From the NCBI GenBank assembly GCA_938743325.2, contig OW568868.1, forward strand, positions 1-64,000: a stretch of 64,000 nucleotides of DNA, read 5' to 3'. Positions within the stretch are counted from its first letter, which is position 1, and each line of letters opens with the position of its first letter. Below the pieces are notes generated by a model. That model was not told the origin of the DNA. It ran no database searches and saw nothing but the letters and a program-made list of their open reading frames with translations. Positions 42,601 to 53,745 of the stretch are shown one piece after another. The position numbers and the translations under genes were made by a program. Source of the stretch: Pycnococcus provasolii. Taxonomy: Eukaryota; Chlorophyta; Pseudoscourfieldiophyceae; Pseudoscourfieldiales; Pycnococcaceae.

Positions 42601-45600
42601 GGCCAAGGCAAAGAGAGCAGTTTTGCGCCGCGCTGCGGCGCGCTGGAACGGTCGCGTTGTGTCCGCCGCCTGGGCTACATGGCATGAGTCGGCAACCGCG
42701 TCGGCGGGAAAGAAGAGGCTCATGCACAATGCCATCTCGCATCTCTTCCGAAGGCAACTGCACATGGCACTTATCGGATGGAACGCGCGCATGCAGTGGT
42801 TGCACGAGTCGCGTAAAAAGGTCGCGAAGACGCTTCTGCGAATTACGAATAGCAAGATGTACGCGTCATTCGCGAAGTGGGTGGATTACTGGCGCGAAAC
42901 GACACGCAATCGAGAGCAGATGCGGCGTGCTTCGAAGTTCTTTTTGCATCGTACGGAGATGGCGGCGCTCTTGAGTTGGTATGATATCACGAATGACATG
43001 AATAAAAAGCGCGAAATGGCGGCAAAGGGCCTCGGCATGTGGAAGAACGCCACGGTGGGCAAGGCATTCCAGGCTTGGTACTTGAACGCCATGGAACGTC
43101 GCGATCACACGCGCAAGGCGACGACCATGATTTCACGCATCATGAACCGTACGTTGTTCACCGCTTACGCGAAGTGGGCCGAGGCAGCTGCTGACTCAGC
43201 GAGCCGTCGTGAGCGTGTCGCACTTGCGGCGCACCGCTGGTTGAACAAGGCTCTGTACTGCGCGCTAGATGCGCTCCAGGAGAATGTGGAGAAAGCTCGC
43301 AACGCGCGTGCTGCGCTTTCCCGCTTTCGCAATGTCGCGCTCGTGAAGAGCTTCAATGCATGGAGCGAGAACGCCTCTTCCGCGGCATATCTGCGAGAGG
43401 CTGCGACGCGCGCCTTCGGACGTTGGCGCAACAATGCGCTCGGGATGGGCTTCGATGCTTGGCGCGATTTCGTGGCTCAGCAGCAGTCCGATGAGGACAA
43501 GGTGCTACGAGCTCTTCAGTTCTTCACGCACGGCGCTCTCATCTCCGCGCTGCAGGGCTGGCGCGCGAAGATCACTGACATCGTCATGATGCGGCTAAGG
43601 GTCCGAAAAGCTGCGAGCTTCTGGATCAATGGCTCGCTGGTGCGTGGCTTTTTGCAATGGCGGGCAGTCGCAAGCCAGATTGCCTCGAGCCGTGATAAAG
43701 TGAGGGCCAGCGTTACGAGGATGCTTCAGCGTGGACTTTCGATGGCTTTTGAGCAGTGGCAGGAATGTGCCGCTGATATGGCGGACAAGCGTGGTAAGGT
43801 GAATCGCGCACTTGCTAACATTCTAATGCGAAGCATGGTCATCTGCTGGGATGGCTGGCGCAAGTATATCGTCAACGCTCGATCCAACAAAGGACAGCTT
43901 AAGAAGGCAATGCACCTCTTCCACAATCGCACATTTGTGAAGTGTTTCAACCTGTGGCGTGAATTGACTGCGAGAAAGCTGAGGGCAATGCGCAAGTGGA
44001 TGAACCTATCTCTCGCGCACGGTTTCCAGGGTTGGCTCGATGCCGTGGACACGATTCGCGAGAATCGCGAGCGCGGTTCAAAGTCGCTGCTTCGGTGGCT
44101 GAACCGATGCTTGGCCGCGGGTCTCGATGCCTTCATCGACAATGCCGAGCGTATGCAGCGCGTTCGCCGTGCTGGTATGTACCTCCGAAATAGAACAGCC
44201 GTTCAAGGTTTTTTTGCATGGCGATCGGCGGTGAATGAGCTGCGTGATGTTCTCGCCAAGGCGAGCATGGCTGCAAACTTTTTCCGCAATGGCGCTCTGT
44301 ACGCCGCGTGGCGAGGTTACCGCGACTTCATCTTGCACCAAAGAAGCTGGCGTCGAGAGCTGAAACGCGTATTGCTGCACTGGACGCACAAGGCTCTCTC
44401 AGCCTCCTGGAGAGCGTGGGTGGAAGCTGTTGAGCAGGCACGAGTGTACAACAGCAAGCGAAAGCAGGCAGTCGCAAACTGGAATTCGGCAGCTGTGTTT
44501 GCCGCATTTCGAACGTGGCTTGACTTCCACAGCACGATGCGTCGCACGAAACGCGCCGCACGCTACTGGCAGGCGGGGGCAATTGGAAAATATTTCCGGT
44601 CGTGGATCTCCGCGATTGCGCAAATTCACGCATCACGCGACCTCGCCACGAAGGCTCTCGTCTACTGGCACGACAAGCTGCTCCGCGATCCATTCGAAAC
44701 CTGGGTTGAGTGGATCGCGATGCTGCACGAACAGCGAGACAAATGCCGAAAGTCCATCGCGCGTGTCGTCATGCGAGAGCTTGCCTTCGCTTTCGACGGC
44801 TGGTCCTACGCAGCCATGGAGCTACGTGAACAGAGGATGAGAGCGAAGCGTGCACTTGGCTTTGCATTGAACCGTGAATTGAGCTCAGCGTGGAATGCCT
44901 GGCTCGACTTCGCGGAGGAGCAGCCGAAGTTGCGCCGTGCGGCTGCGTACATGAAAAATGCCGGGATTGCCAGAGCGTTTACGGCTTGGAATGAGGCACT
45001 TCTCGACGCGATTGATGCGGAGGATCGATTCCATCGCGCAGCGCGCTTCTGGTTCAATCGAGGTATTGCCGTGGCGTGGGCTGCATGGATTGACCAGGTT
45101 GTGAAGATGACGGAGATGCGCATCGCCGCCAGGCGAAGCATTGGATACTGGCGAAATCGCGCTCTGGCCGGTGCGATGTTCACGTGGACGACCATCGTCA
45201 CGACGCTTAAGTTGCACCGTCAAAAGGTTGGCAAGTCTCTCTCGCGCCTTCGCCTGCGCGCTGCGGCGCAAGCATTGGACGGTTGGAGAGCAATCGCCAC
45301 CGATATTATCCAGAAGCGAGGAAAAGCGGGTCGCTTCCTTCGACGCATGAAAAACAAGGAGCTGTATGTATCTTACACAAGCTGGAGAGAGTTCACGATC
45401 GAGCAGCGAAAGCGCCGCCATCTCATGACGAAGACGTTGCTCAGGATCAAGAATCTTAAGCTCGGAGCTAGTTTTGGCAAGTGGTCGACTTTCGTAGCGG
45501 CGAAGCGGGCAAGTGAGCACAAGGTTTTGGGCGCACTTACCACGCTACTTCACCGCGAAATGAGGGCCGCTTTTGCGACATGGATCGACGTTGTCTGCGA

Positions 45601-48600
45601 GAACATGGAGAAGCGAGACAAGATTACAAAGGCGGCATTAATGTTCGTGCATCGTGTGCTCTACTCCGCGCTTAATGGATGGCGTGACACCGTGGCGACG
45701 TTAAATGAGCATCGCCGAATGATTCGCAAGTCGCTTGCGAAGGTGATAAACCGCGAGATCGCCGCCGCCATGGGTCGCTGGCAAATGTACATGGTTATGG
45801 TGCACAAGACCATGCGAGCTATCGCACACCGCGAAAGCGTGCTGATGCGACATGCCCTTGAAACGATGTCGCGTGAGAATCGCGTCGGGGCAATGGCGCG
45901 CCGCGGCGTTCGAAAGTTCATCAACCGCCAGATTAGCGGAGCATGGGAAACTTGGTTTGCACTGTATATGGAGGCACGAGAGAAGAAGGAATCAGCCATG
46001 GCTATGGCAGCTCGCACGATTCACCGCATGCGAAATATGGCTCTTGTCGGGGCCTTCACCGCCATGGTGCAGCATGCGATCCAGAACATCCAACTGCGTG
46101 GCATCATGAGCCGCATTGTCTATCGTGAGGCGTATGCCGCGCTCCTGTCGTGGCAGGAACACACCTACAAGATGCGTCGTGCTAAGGAGCTCGCGAAGAG
46201 AGCGTTGATGGGTGGTCTCGAGTACCGCTTCCACGTGTGGAAGGAGCTCATGCTCGACTCGCTTGAAATTAAACACGACACGTATGCCATGGTTGTGCTT
46301 CTGAAGAACAACAGGACGGGGCTTGCGAGGAGGTGCCTTCGCTGTATGGCGAGGTGGTACATGCCAGAGCTCGTTCACGTGTTCGAAGGGTGGTTGCGCG
46401 CTGTTGACGATGCATATTGGGAGAGATACACAAGGCAGAAGGCTTTTCAGTTCTTCCACGGCGCGGTGGCACGCAAAGTGTTTGCACAGTTCAGCGAGGC
46501 AGTGTTTCAAGGATGTCAGCTGCGCCGGGTGATGCTCTACTGGGGTGGTAAGGCGAGTCAGAAAGCCTTCATCGAATGGTCCGAGTACGTGGTAAACTTC
46601 AAGGAATTTCGCGCGAAAACCGAGAAGGCTCTATTCTTCATGGTTGGAAACACGCTCAAGTTCTGCATATACGGTTGGTTTCACGCCGCGAATGAGCTTC
46701 GAACAAAGAAGACGGCGAAGCTTCGCGCTGCGGTGTCGTTCGATTCGCGCCTGCTGCGCAAGGCGTGGGCGACGTGGACAACGAGCAAGTCGTCGATTCG
46801 CGAGCAGAGAGCCAAGCTGCAGTTTGCTCTCGGTACGATGGCAGGGTATCGAATTCAGATCGCTTTTAATGGCTGGCTCGCGTTCGCCGCCTGCCAGCAG
46901 CAGTTAGTCCTTCAACTGAACGACCTGTACGAGAGGGTGATGGCGCGGCGCACACACGAGAAGCTCGTGAAATGGTTCGACTACACAATGCGTGTTCGGT
47001 ATCACGCGAAGGTGCTCGCGCGCATGAGCATGAGCCGGTATCTGGAATTTGTTGTCGATGCGTGGCGTCGGCTGTGCAACAAGGAGCGCGGTGCAAAACT
47101 GCTGCGCCAGCGCGCGGTGATGCGCATGGTCAATGCCGCTCTTGCGGGTGGTTTCTACAGCTGGATGGATACGACCATTCAGATGGCTGCAAATCGTGCC
47201 AGAGTGAGGCAGAGCCTCCAGCGCATCATCAATCGTGAGCTCTTCGCCGCTTTCCTTAGTTGGATGACCACTGTGCAGCGCATCTCATATCAGCGCCAGT
47301 CCATCGCAAAAACGCTTGGCAGGATTCGAATGCGCGAGGCTTCCGCGGCCATGGACACCTGGCGCGACGTTGTGTTGAATCGCGCTTCGAACCAGGCAAA
47401 AATGGGCGCGGCGCTCTCGGCGCTTCGCAACCGTCGCATCCGTGCGATGACAAATAGCTGGATCGAGTATACCCTCGATCGCCGCGAGCAGAAGGGCAAG
47501 GTGGAGCGCGCTCTTCTGCGCTTCCGCAATTCGGCAATCGCAGGCTCGTTCTACGGCTGGGCTGCCAATGTTGAGGTAGCCAGGGAGACTCGCCAGCGCA
47601 CGCGCAAGGCGTTGAACTTCTTTGTGAACTCCGAACTTTCCCGCGGATTCTACGCATTCCGCGAGAACGTTGCAGACGCGCTCGAGGCTCGTGAGAGGGC
47701 TCAGAGGGCACTCATTTACTTCATTCACGGCGCGCTCATCTCAGCGTTCAAACGCTGGGTGGAGATGGTCGAGGAGGTTGTTCATCACCGCGAGCTTGTG
47801 GCCAAGAGCCTCAGCAGCATCCTGAACCGCGCGCTGCGCGGAACATTCAACCAGTGGAACCACATGACCGCGCTTTGGGTGAATCGTCGCAAGCGTGTCA
47901 TGACGATTATGGCGCGGCGCTTCAAGAGGGACAAGGAGACATTTTTCCTCGAGTGGTTCGAGTATGTGACGTGGACGACGAAGACTTTCGTCATCCTCGA
48001 CAATGCGATGAAAAGATTTCGTAACAAGGCGCTGTACGCGTCGTGGGATGCCTGGTTGTCGCACGTCGATGAGATGGCGAAGATGAGGCGCGCCGCGACA
48101 TTCTTCACCAAGGCTGCGATGAGCAGAGGTTGGGTGCAGTGGAAGCGCATCTACGAACAGGTGCTTGTGGCGCGAAAGATGATTCGCGCAGGTGCGTACG
48201 CCGATGAGGTGCTCAAGGCTCGAGCGTTTGCCGGGTACTTGGATGCCGCCGTGAGGGAGAAGGACCGACGCTTCAAGCTCAAGCAGGCGTACATGTTCTG
48301 CTTTGGCTCGCTGCTGCAACGTACGTTCAACGAGCTTGTGATGTACACCGTGAAAGTGCAGAAGCTTCGTTGGTTCCTCACGGGAACCAACGACAAGATC
48401 ATGAAGGAGACGTTGGCGCTCTGGCGTGATGAGGCTACCTTCCTGAAGGCGATGCGCTTCAATGGCGCATTCCTTCGAAAGAATACCGACATGGGACGTG
48501 TCACGCACATCTATACCAGCTGGCGAAAGTCCATCAGGGCGAAGCAGTGGAACAAGGCGAAGTTCGCCAGCGAGCTGTTCAAGACGTGGAAGTGGCGCGT

Positions 48601-49759
48601 CGCGTATGCGAAGGAGATGAAGTCGAAGCAGCTTCGCGCGATCCAAATGATCAGGAACGGATGCATGTACCGCTGCTTCAGCCGCTGGAGCGAGCTTGCG
48701 AAGCTCATTCTCATGAAGCGCCTCATCTTCCTGCGCAAGCAGCGCAGCATCAAGATGGCGCTCATCATGGGCGACGAGCTCATCGCACGTCGGCGTCTCG
48801 AGCTGCTTGCATCCACGTTCATGGCGTGGCGGCTGACGAGCAGCAAGTTCAAGCTCGTGAGGAACGCGATCGAGTCGCGCCTCCGCGTGACGATGTACAC
48901 GTGCTTCAAGGTATGGCGTGAATTCACCGGGCGCCGAATCCTCAGTCGAGAGAACGAGGACGACTGCTCTGTCTTCTTCGACCGCGTGATCTTGCGCGGC
49001 TACCTTCGCAATTGGCGCAACTTCCGCGTCAAGGAGCAGAAGAGGATGACGAAGAAGCTTGCGATGGCCGTGGAGCATGCCTTCGGCGCTACACTTGGCT
49101 TCCAATTCGCCAATTGGAAGAAGTACACCCGCTTCTGCCAGCGCCGCAAGCGCAAGCTGGCGAAGATCTTTGCCAAGCTGCACGGCGCGGACAAGACGAT
49201 GGTCAAGCGCTTTGCGTTCAACGACTGGGTGGAGTTCCTTGTGATGAAGAATCAAGGGTTGCAGAGGATGGACAAGCTCAGGAGCAAGGCATTGCTTACA
49301 CGTGCGGGCGAGTATTTCACCCGCTGGAGCACGTACGCCTCTGCCATGGCTCACATGAACCTGGACATGTACGATCTACGCGAGCCGATTAACCGCCGAG
49401 AGGTTCTGAGTCCTGAGCGCATGCGTGAGAGCCGACGCGCACTGCAGAGGTTCAGCATCATGTACGGTGGAGATGCGGTGGTGACGGATGCTGACGACGT
49501 CGACAGCCTGATGAGTGGTGTGAAGCTATCGGATCGCGCGGAGATGATGCAAGAGATCCACAGTCGCGAGGAGCCGCTCCTGCAGCTTCAACGCCGCTCG
49601 GCGAATGGTGCCAGCGGCAGCATGACGCCGACAGTGATGAGCACGAAGTCAGCCAGTGCCAGCCGGGGTGGAATGACGGGGAACTCGTCCGCGCCGAGGA
49701 GCGGCCGCTCGTCCGCGGCAAAGAGCAGTCGCTTCACGACGCCAAGCCCGGGTTATTGA
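39673..49759 (+). CDS. Giant Sfi1-type centrin-binding repeat protein
   Basis: Two exons (39673-39927 and 40118-49759) join in phase 0 to give 3298 residues starting MAGYLHGQLPTRRV. The first exon reads to GTPVE and continues as VTLPRLLEAYDAVLLRRG, then FYYKVLLKLSLDPDPDWW. From about residue 170 on, almost the whole protein is a helical repeat with a period near 33 residues and a conserved core such as ALxxWxxxVxxxR or AFxxWR (examples: LGAAFDNWAVR, ALISALQGWRAK, GMGFDAWRDFV). These are Sfi1 motifs, each of which binds one centrin; from the length I estimate roughly 80-95 repeats, against about 20 in yeast Sfi1. Expected site: basal body, centrosome-like organiser or contractile fibres. The C-terminal 90 residues are Ser-rich. 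Confidence 0.88.
39928..40117 (+). other. Spliceosomal intron in the Sfi1-like gene
   Basis: 190 bp with donor GAG/GTACGT and acceptor CAAACAG/GTT. It separates two frames in phase 0, and the joined protein reads smoothly. One of only two introns I can place in the window. Confidence 0.8.
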
Positions 49760-50171
49760 GAACACGATAGAAAAGAGGTGGGAGCGTTCGCATCCGGCGA
49801 CTTGTTTCCTCTCCTATCCATAACTATATACAATTTATACACATTGTTTGTTTTGTCATCAGAAGCTTACGACTTTATTAAAAAATGAGTAATAAGTAGA
49901 TTCTAAAATTAACCAGTACCAAATACCAACTACACTGAACTACAGTACTCCGAAACATGAATGAGTTTTTGGTTTTCACACCGCACCACACCCACCCTTT
50001 TGTCACACCACGCACGTCGTCACAAGCTGTCACACGCCATACAACTAAGGTAGTTGAGAAGAGGACACCTATCCGGCCTCTCGGTCGAAGGGATTATTAG
50101 GGGTTGGGTGAGCCGGGGCCCGGGGTCGCGACGTCCCGTCCGCCTCGCGCGCAAAATCGCACGCGACGCAG
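49760..50171. other. Intergenic region between tandem genes
   Basis: 412 bp, AT-rich in its first half (3' end of the Sfi1-like gene) and GC-rich toward the next ATG. No further feature recognised. Confidence 0.4.
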
Positions 50172-52352
50172 ATGACGGAGCCCGCAGCGGAGCAGGCGCC
50201 TGCGGACGCGGCAGCGCCTGCGGTGCAGGAGCAGGAGCAGCAGGAGCAGCAGCAGGAGCAGCCTTCGTTCCCGCTCGTGCTTGCCACGGGGCAGGAGTTT
50301 GTGCGCAGCACGCTCTTCAGCGGCATCGCGCCAAGAGAGGCGCTTCGCCGCATTCGCGAGGCGGTGAGACTCACGGCGCCGGCGGCACCGCTGCTTCTCG
50401 ACTTTCTGAAGGAGCTTGACGTGCCTCTGGATGAGGCGCACAGACGCGTTACCAGGGCGGCTGTCGAGGAGACGACGTCGAGGCTACCAAATCTGCCGCA
50501 GGAGGAGCTGCGCAACCTCGTCAGGCTCACCGCACCGTACCTGGCGATGCCCGCGCTGCGTTCCGTTCCGCTCGCGGCAATGGCGCACCTTACCGAGGGC
50601 GTGCCGTCGGGCGTGCTTGCCGCCATCACGCAGGCGCTGACGCGCAAGGAGGGCAGGAAGAGTGTTACCATCGACGAACTTCCGGATCGCGTGCGCCGGC
50701 AGGCTTGGGAGGTGACGCCGATCCTGCTCCTCGAGCAAGTCTTGCCTCCCACCGCTTCGTACGCCGCGGAGGATCACGCGGCGGAGCTGGGGCGTGTTCA
50801 AGCTTCTCTCTGCGGCGGCGACGCTGGCTGGGAGCGTGGCAAACTGCGCCGCACGAGCAAAGCGCTCGGGCAGCTGGTGGACACCGTGGGCGCAAGCACC
50901 ACGCTGTACGAGTCCATCATGGGCATGGTTCGCCGCGCGTACGCGGGCGTGAGGGTACAGAACGACACGAAGCCTGTACTGTCCGCACCGGCGGCGGAGG
51001 GCGCCTTGGCGCTCACATTCTGGCCAGCACTTCGCACGCAGCTGCTCATGAAATTGCACGAGACTGGGCGTGGCGCGACTGAAGGTGACAGGCGCAAGCG
51101 ACTTGCCTGGGCACTCGATGCATGCGTCAAGGTGGGCACGGTTGGCGACCGGTATATCATAGAGCTTGGCGAAGGGCTGAGGGAAGCTCTGGAGCCACAG
51201 AAGCGCAAAGCGCCAGCATCAGCCGCGCCGGCATCGAAGCGCGCGAGGGGAGGCGCGGGTGGTCCCTCTGGCGGCGGAGCGGGAGTCCCGCTCGCGTCGT
51301 CCGCAGGAACCGACGATCTCCCCACCGTGGTTGATGGTGCGGTGCGCGCTGCATCCGCAGCCGGCAGCAGCTCGATTGAACGGCGACTGCTCGCGATCGC
51401 GGATGCCGGCATTGTTCTCGCCGACGCTCCGGTGGCAGCGCTGCTTGGCAGGACTCTGCTCGGTAGAGTCAGAGAGTGCATCGAAGGTGACATACTGCCA
51501 ACGAAAGATGCATCTGTGCGCCTCCTTCTCCTCTGCCTGGCACTGAGCGTGAGTGCACGAAAGTGCGCAAAGGAGTACGCTAAGGTGTCGATCACCGGAG
51601 AACTGGCGAAAGACGCCAAGGCTGCTTTCGCGTTTGACGAGGAGTGCCTTCGAGACATGCTCGGCCTCGTCGGCGAGCTCGAGGTGGAGGCTATGCTTCG
51701 TGACGAGGACGACTTGACGGCGACTGCGGCGGCGGCTGACGCAACGGACGTTGACGTTGCACGTTTGTCGGACCTCGTCAACCGCAATCGCTGCGCTCGG
51801 CGCATCGCGCTGCTACTGCTCATTGAGCGGTTGCGCAGCAAAGACGACGGCGGTGCCGCGCCTCTGATTCGCGCCCTCGAAGGCTCAATGGCCAAGCCGC
51901 GCAATCGTGAGGAGGAGGGTCACGTGCTTGCCGCTCTCGCGTCGTGCATCGTCGCTCGTGCGAATGCCGCCGCCGCGGCACCGCCGACGGACGAAGATCC
52001 TGCGCCGATTCCCGCTCTGCTGGATCGACGCCGCGCGCTGTCGGGCATATGCAGCTTGACAGATGCGGACGCGTCGCGACACACGGAGGTTTCCTCCACG
52101 ATTGCGGAAGCTCTTCGCGTGCACACCTCCGCCGCTCAGCGTGGCCTTGAACGTGCCACATCAATGCTCCACAAGGCAAAAGCGAGGAGAAAAGAGGCGG
52201 AAGATGCTGCGGTACCTGACGAGGGCGAGGTTGTCGAGGAGGGCGAGGTCAGTGGCGAGGCGGAGGTGCAAGAGGCGGTGGAGGCGGAGAAGGATGCCTC
52301 GGCACGCGTCGATGCGTGGAGGACATACTGCGACTCTCTCGTTGTAAGGTAA
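50172..52352 (+). CDS. NELF-B/COBRA1-like protein
   Basis: 726 residues beginning MTEPAAEQAPADAAAP, with a Gln/Glu-rich start. From about residue 40 to 330 it follows metazoan NELF-B in order: FLKELDVPLDEAHRRV; MPALRSVPLAAMAHL; VRRQAWEVTPILL; LVDTVGASTTLYESIM; LRTQLLMKLHET then RLAWALDACV (human NELF-B has AELLMSLHD and FTWCLDACI here). The rest is helical, with an Ala/Gly linker (about 340-380) and an acidic C-terminal coiled coil. Family knowledge: NELF-B is a subunit of the negative elongation factor that pauses RNA polymerase II. NELF is missing from land plants, so the hit is notable; it was made by eye. It is longer than the human protein (about 580). The stop lies 25 bp from that of the convergent esterase gene. 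Confidence 0.65.
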   Translation: MTEPAAEQAPADAAAPAVQEQEQQEQQQEQPSFPLVLATGQEFVRSTLFSGIAPREALRRIREAVRLTAPAAPLLLDFLKELDVPLDEAHRRVTRAAVEETTSRLPNLPQEELRNLVRLTAPYLAMPALRSVPLAAMAHLTEGVPSGVLAAITQALTRKEGRKSVTIDELPDRVRRQAWEVTPILLLEQVLPPTASYAAEDHAAELGRVQASLCGGDAGWERGKLRRTSKALGQLVDTVGASTTLYESIMGMVRRAYAGVRVQNDTKPVLSAPAAEGALALTFWPALRTQLLMKLHETGRGATEGDRRKRLAWALDACVKVGTVGDRYIIELGEGLREALEPQKRKAPASAAPASKRARGGAGGPSGGGAGVPLASSAGTDDLPTVVDGAVRAASAAGSSSIERRLLAIADAGIVLADAPVAALLGRTLLGRVRECIEGDILPTKDASVRLLLLCLALSVSARKCAKEYAKVSITGELAKDAKAAFAFDEECLRDMLGLVGELEVEAMLRDEDDLTATAAAADATDVDVARLSDLVNRNRCARRIALLLLIERLRSKDDGGAAPLIRALEGSMAKPRNREEEGHVLAALASCIVARANAAAAAPPTDEDPAPIPALLDRRRALSGICSLTDADASRHTEVSSTIAEALRVHTSAAQRGLERATSMLHKAKARRKEAEDAAVPDEGEVVEEGEVSGEAEVQEAVEAEKDASARVDAWRTYCDSLVVR

Positions 52353-52377
52353 AAAACAATTTGTGTTTTTCAGTACT

Positions 52378-53310
52378 TCAATTACATGTTGCGTCGGTGT
52401 GTTCGTCCAACACCGCGTCGAGTGTGCGCTCCGATGAGAACTTGTTGTGCAGTGGGAAATCAAGCGGGCATTGCTCAGGTTGGTCAAGCACCCGTCGCAG
52501 CTCGGAGGCAACAACGTCATTCCCGCTGGCGTTCAGGTGGAGTCCGTCACTCAACAGTGCGCCTACGTTTCCACCATACAGCTCATCTGCGATTTGGTGG
52601 AACTTTTCAAAAATGTTGACGAACGTAGCAGACTCTTCTTTTGCCGCCACCTCCGCGGCGGCTGCGTACTTTTGCGTGTGTTCGTCTGTTCTGTCGTCCG
52701 CCGCTCCCGCTTCCCCGTACTTTTCCTGGGCACACGCCTGTCTCTGCGCGTGGTCGATGGGTGGCGGCGACAAGACGACGACTTGCGTTGCTCCTCTTCT
52801 TCTGAATTCCCGCACGAATTCCTTAATATTTTCTGTGTACTCCTGTAAAGGAACCGCCTGTCTTTCGCTGGATCCTCCCGGCAACGCTGCGTCGTTCGCG
52901 CCGAAGAATATGACTGCCCAGTCCACCGTTGCGGGAATCACCACCCGAACATCATCGTCGTCGTCACGTTCGTCGTTCGTGCTGATGTCATCGCCTTTAT
53001 CTCTCACCAAGCACGCCTTGGCCCATCTGGTGTTGTACCCGCTCATTCCTCTGTTGATGACGTCAGCGCGTCGTCGGTAGTGCTCCGCCAGTTGCGCGGC
53101 CCATCCTCGCATGTCGACTCTCCACCCGTGCTCGGTGATGGAGTCGCCGAACAAGAGCAGCGTGCGCCTGGGGTTGGCACCAGGCGCAAGAGAGGAGGGA
53201 CCACCACCCGCCATGGAGTCAGACAACACGACACTGCTAGAGACTAAGAGTACCAGGCCAATAGGAATAACAAACAAAGAGTGGCGAGGCCAAATGGGAA
53301 CATTGCGCAT
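52378..53310 (-). CDS. SGNH/GDSL-type esterase, isoamyl acetate hydrolase-like, membrane anchored
   Basis: 310 residues from the ATG at 53310 (MRNVPIWPRHSLFVIPIGLV); the N terminus is a signal peptide or signal anchor (residues 11-29). SGNH blocks are complete: LLLFGDSITEHGW with nucleophile Ser57, block II RGMSGYNTR, block III FFGANDAALPG, and block V DGLHLNASGN with the catalytic Asp and His. The spacing and the ITEHGW, PPPIDH and DGLHL strings match the IAH1 esterase family, which hydrolyses short-chain acetate esters; the true substrate is unknown. The signal anchor suggests endomembrane or secreted action. It is divergent from the lipoxygenase-like gene. Confidence 0.88.
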   Translation of the reverse strand: MRNVPIWPRHSLFVIPIGLVLLVSSSVVLSDSMAGGGPSSLAPGANPRRTLLLFGDSITEHGWRVDMRGWAAQLAEHYRRRADVINRGMSGYNTRWAKACLVRDKGDDISTNDERDDDDDVRVVIPATVDWAVIFFGANDAALPGGSSERQAVPLQEYTENIKEFVREFRRRGATQVVVLSPPPIDHAQRQACAQEKYGEAGAADDRTDEHTQKYAAAAEVAAKEESATFVNIFEKFHQIADELYGGNVGALLSDGLHLNASGNDVVASELRRVLDQPEQCPLDFPLHNKFSSERTLDAVLDEHTDATCN

Positions 53311-53745
53311 CCGAATCACTTGCTCATTAAGGGGAAAAAGGAGAGGTTTTCAGCTTTCCGTGATGGAATGATTCCCCCTTGGACAGATTTCCCCAACCCC
53401 TCATTGAATTTGGTTCGGTCCTCCAGGCAGATTAGGAAGTAGGTCGAGGTAAACTTTACCTGGTCGACCCAACCTCGGCTTCTTTCGGAAACCAACCGCA
53501 CCGTTAATTCGTTAAAGCAAGAAAAAAAAAAAGGCACATTATTAGTACTACTCCCCCCACCTACTTCCTTCCTTGGGACTCGGAAAGCCGCGGAGTTGCA
53601 AGCGAAGTATTAGTGCAAGTCGGCATTATTTTTTTTAAGCGGACCGTGCACTCAACGTCTCGCGTCGTCGTCGTCGGCGTCGGCGTCATCCAGTGGACCC
53701 ACCGAAAAGAATAGAAGCAGAGAATATTATATTATATTATATAAT
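53311..53745. promoter_or_regulatory. Shared upstream region of esterase and lipoxygenase-like genes
   Basis: 435 bp between divergent starts. Directly before the lipoxygenase-like ATG is a 23-bp run of TATAT-type sequence (53723-53745). The only downstream in-frame Met is about 125 residues away, so this AT run is probably leader rather than a working TATA box. Confidence 0.4.

Noticed and set aside
41047-49392. Several 120-540-residue ORFs on both strands within the Sfi1-like gene
   Set aside because: Shadow frames of a repetitive GC-rich coding region; the real frame has the periodic Trp motif.
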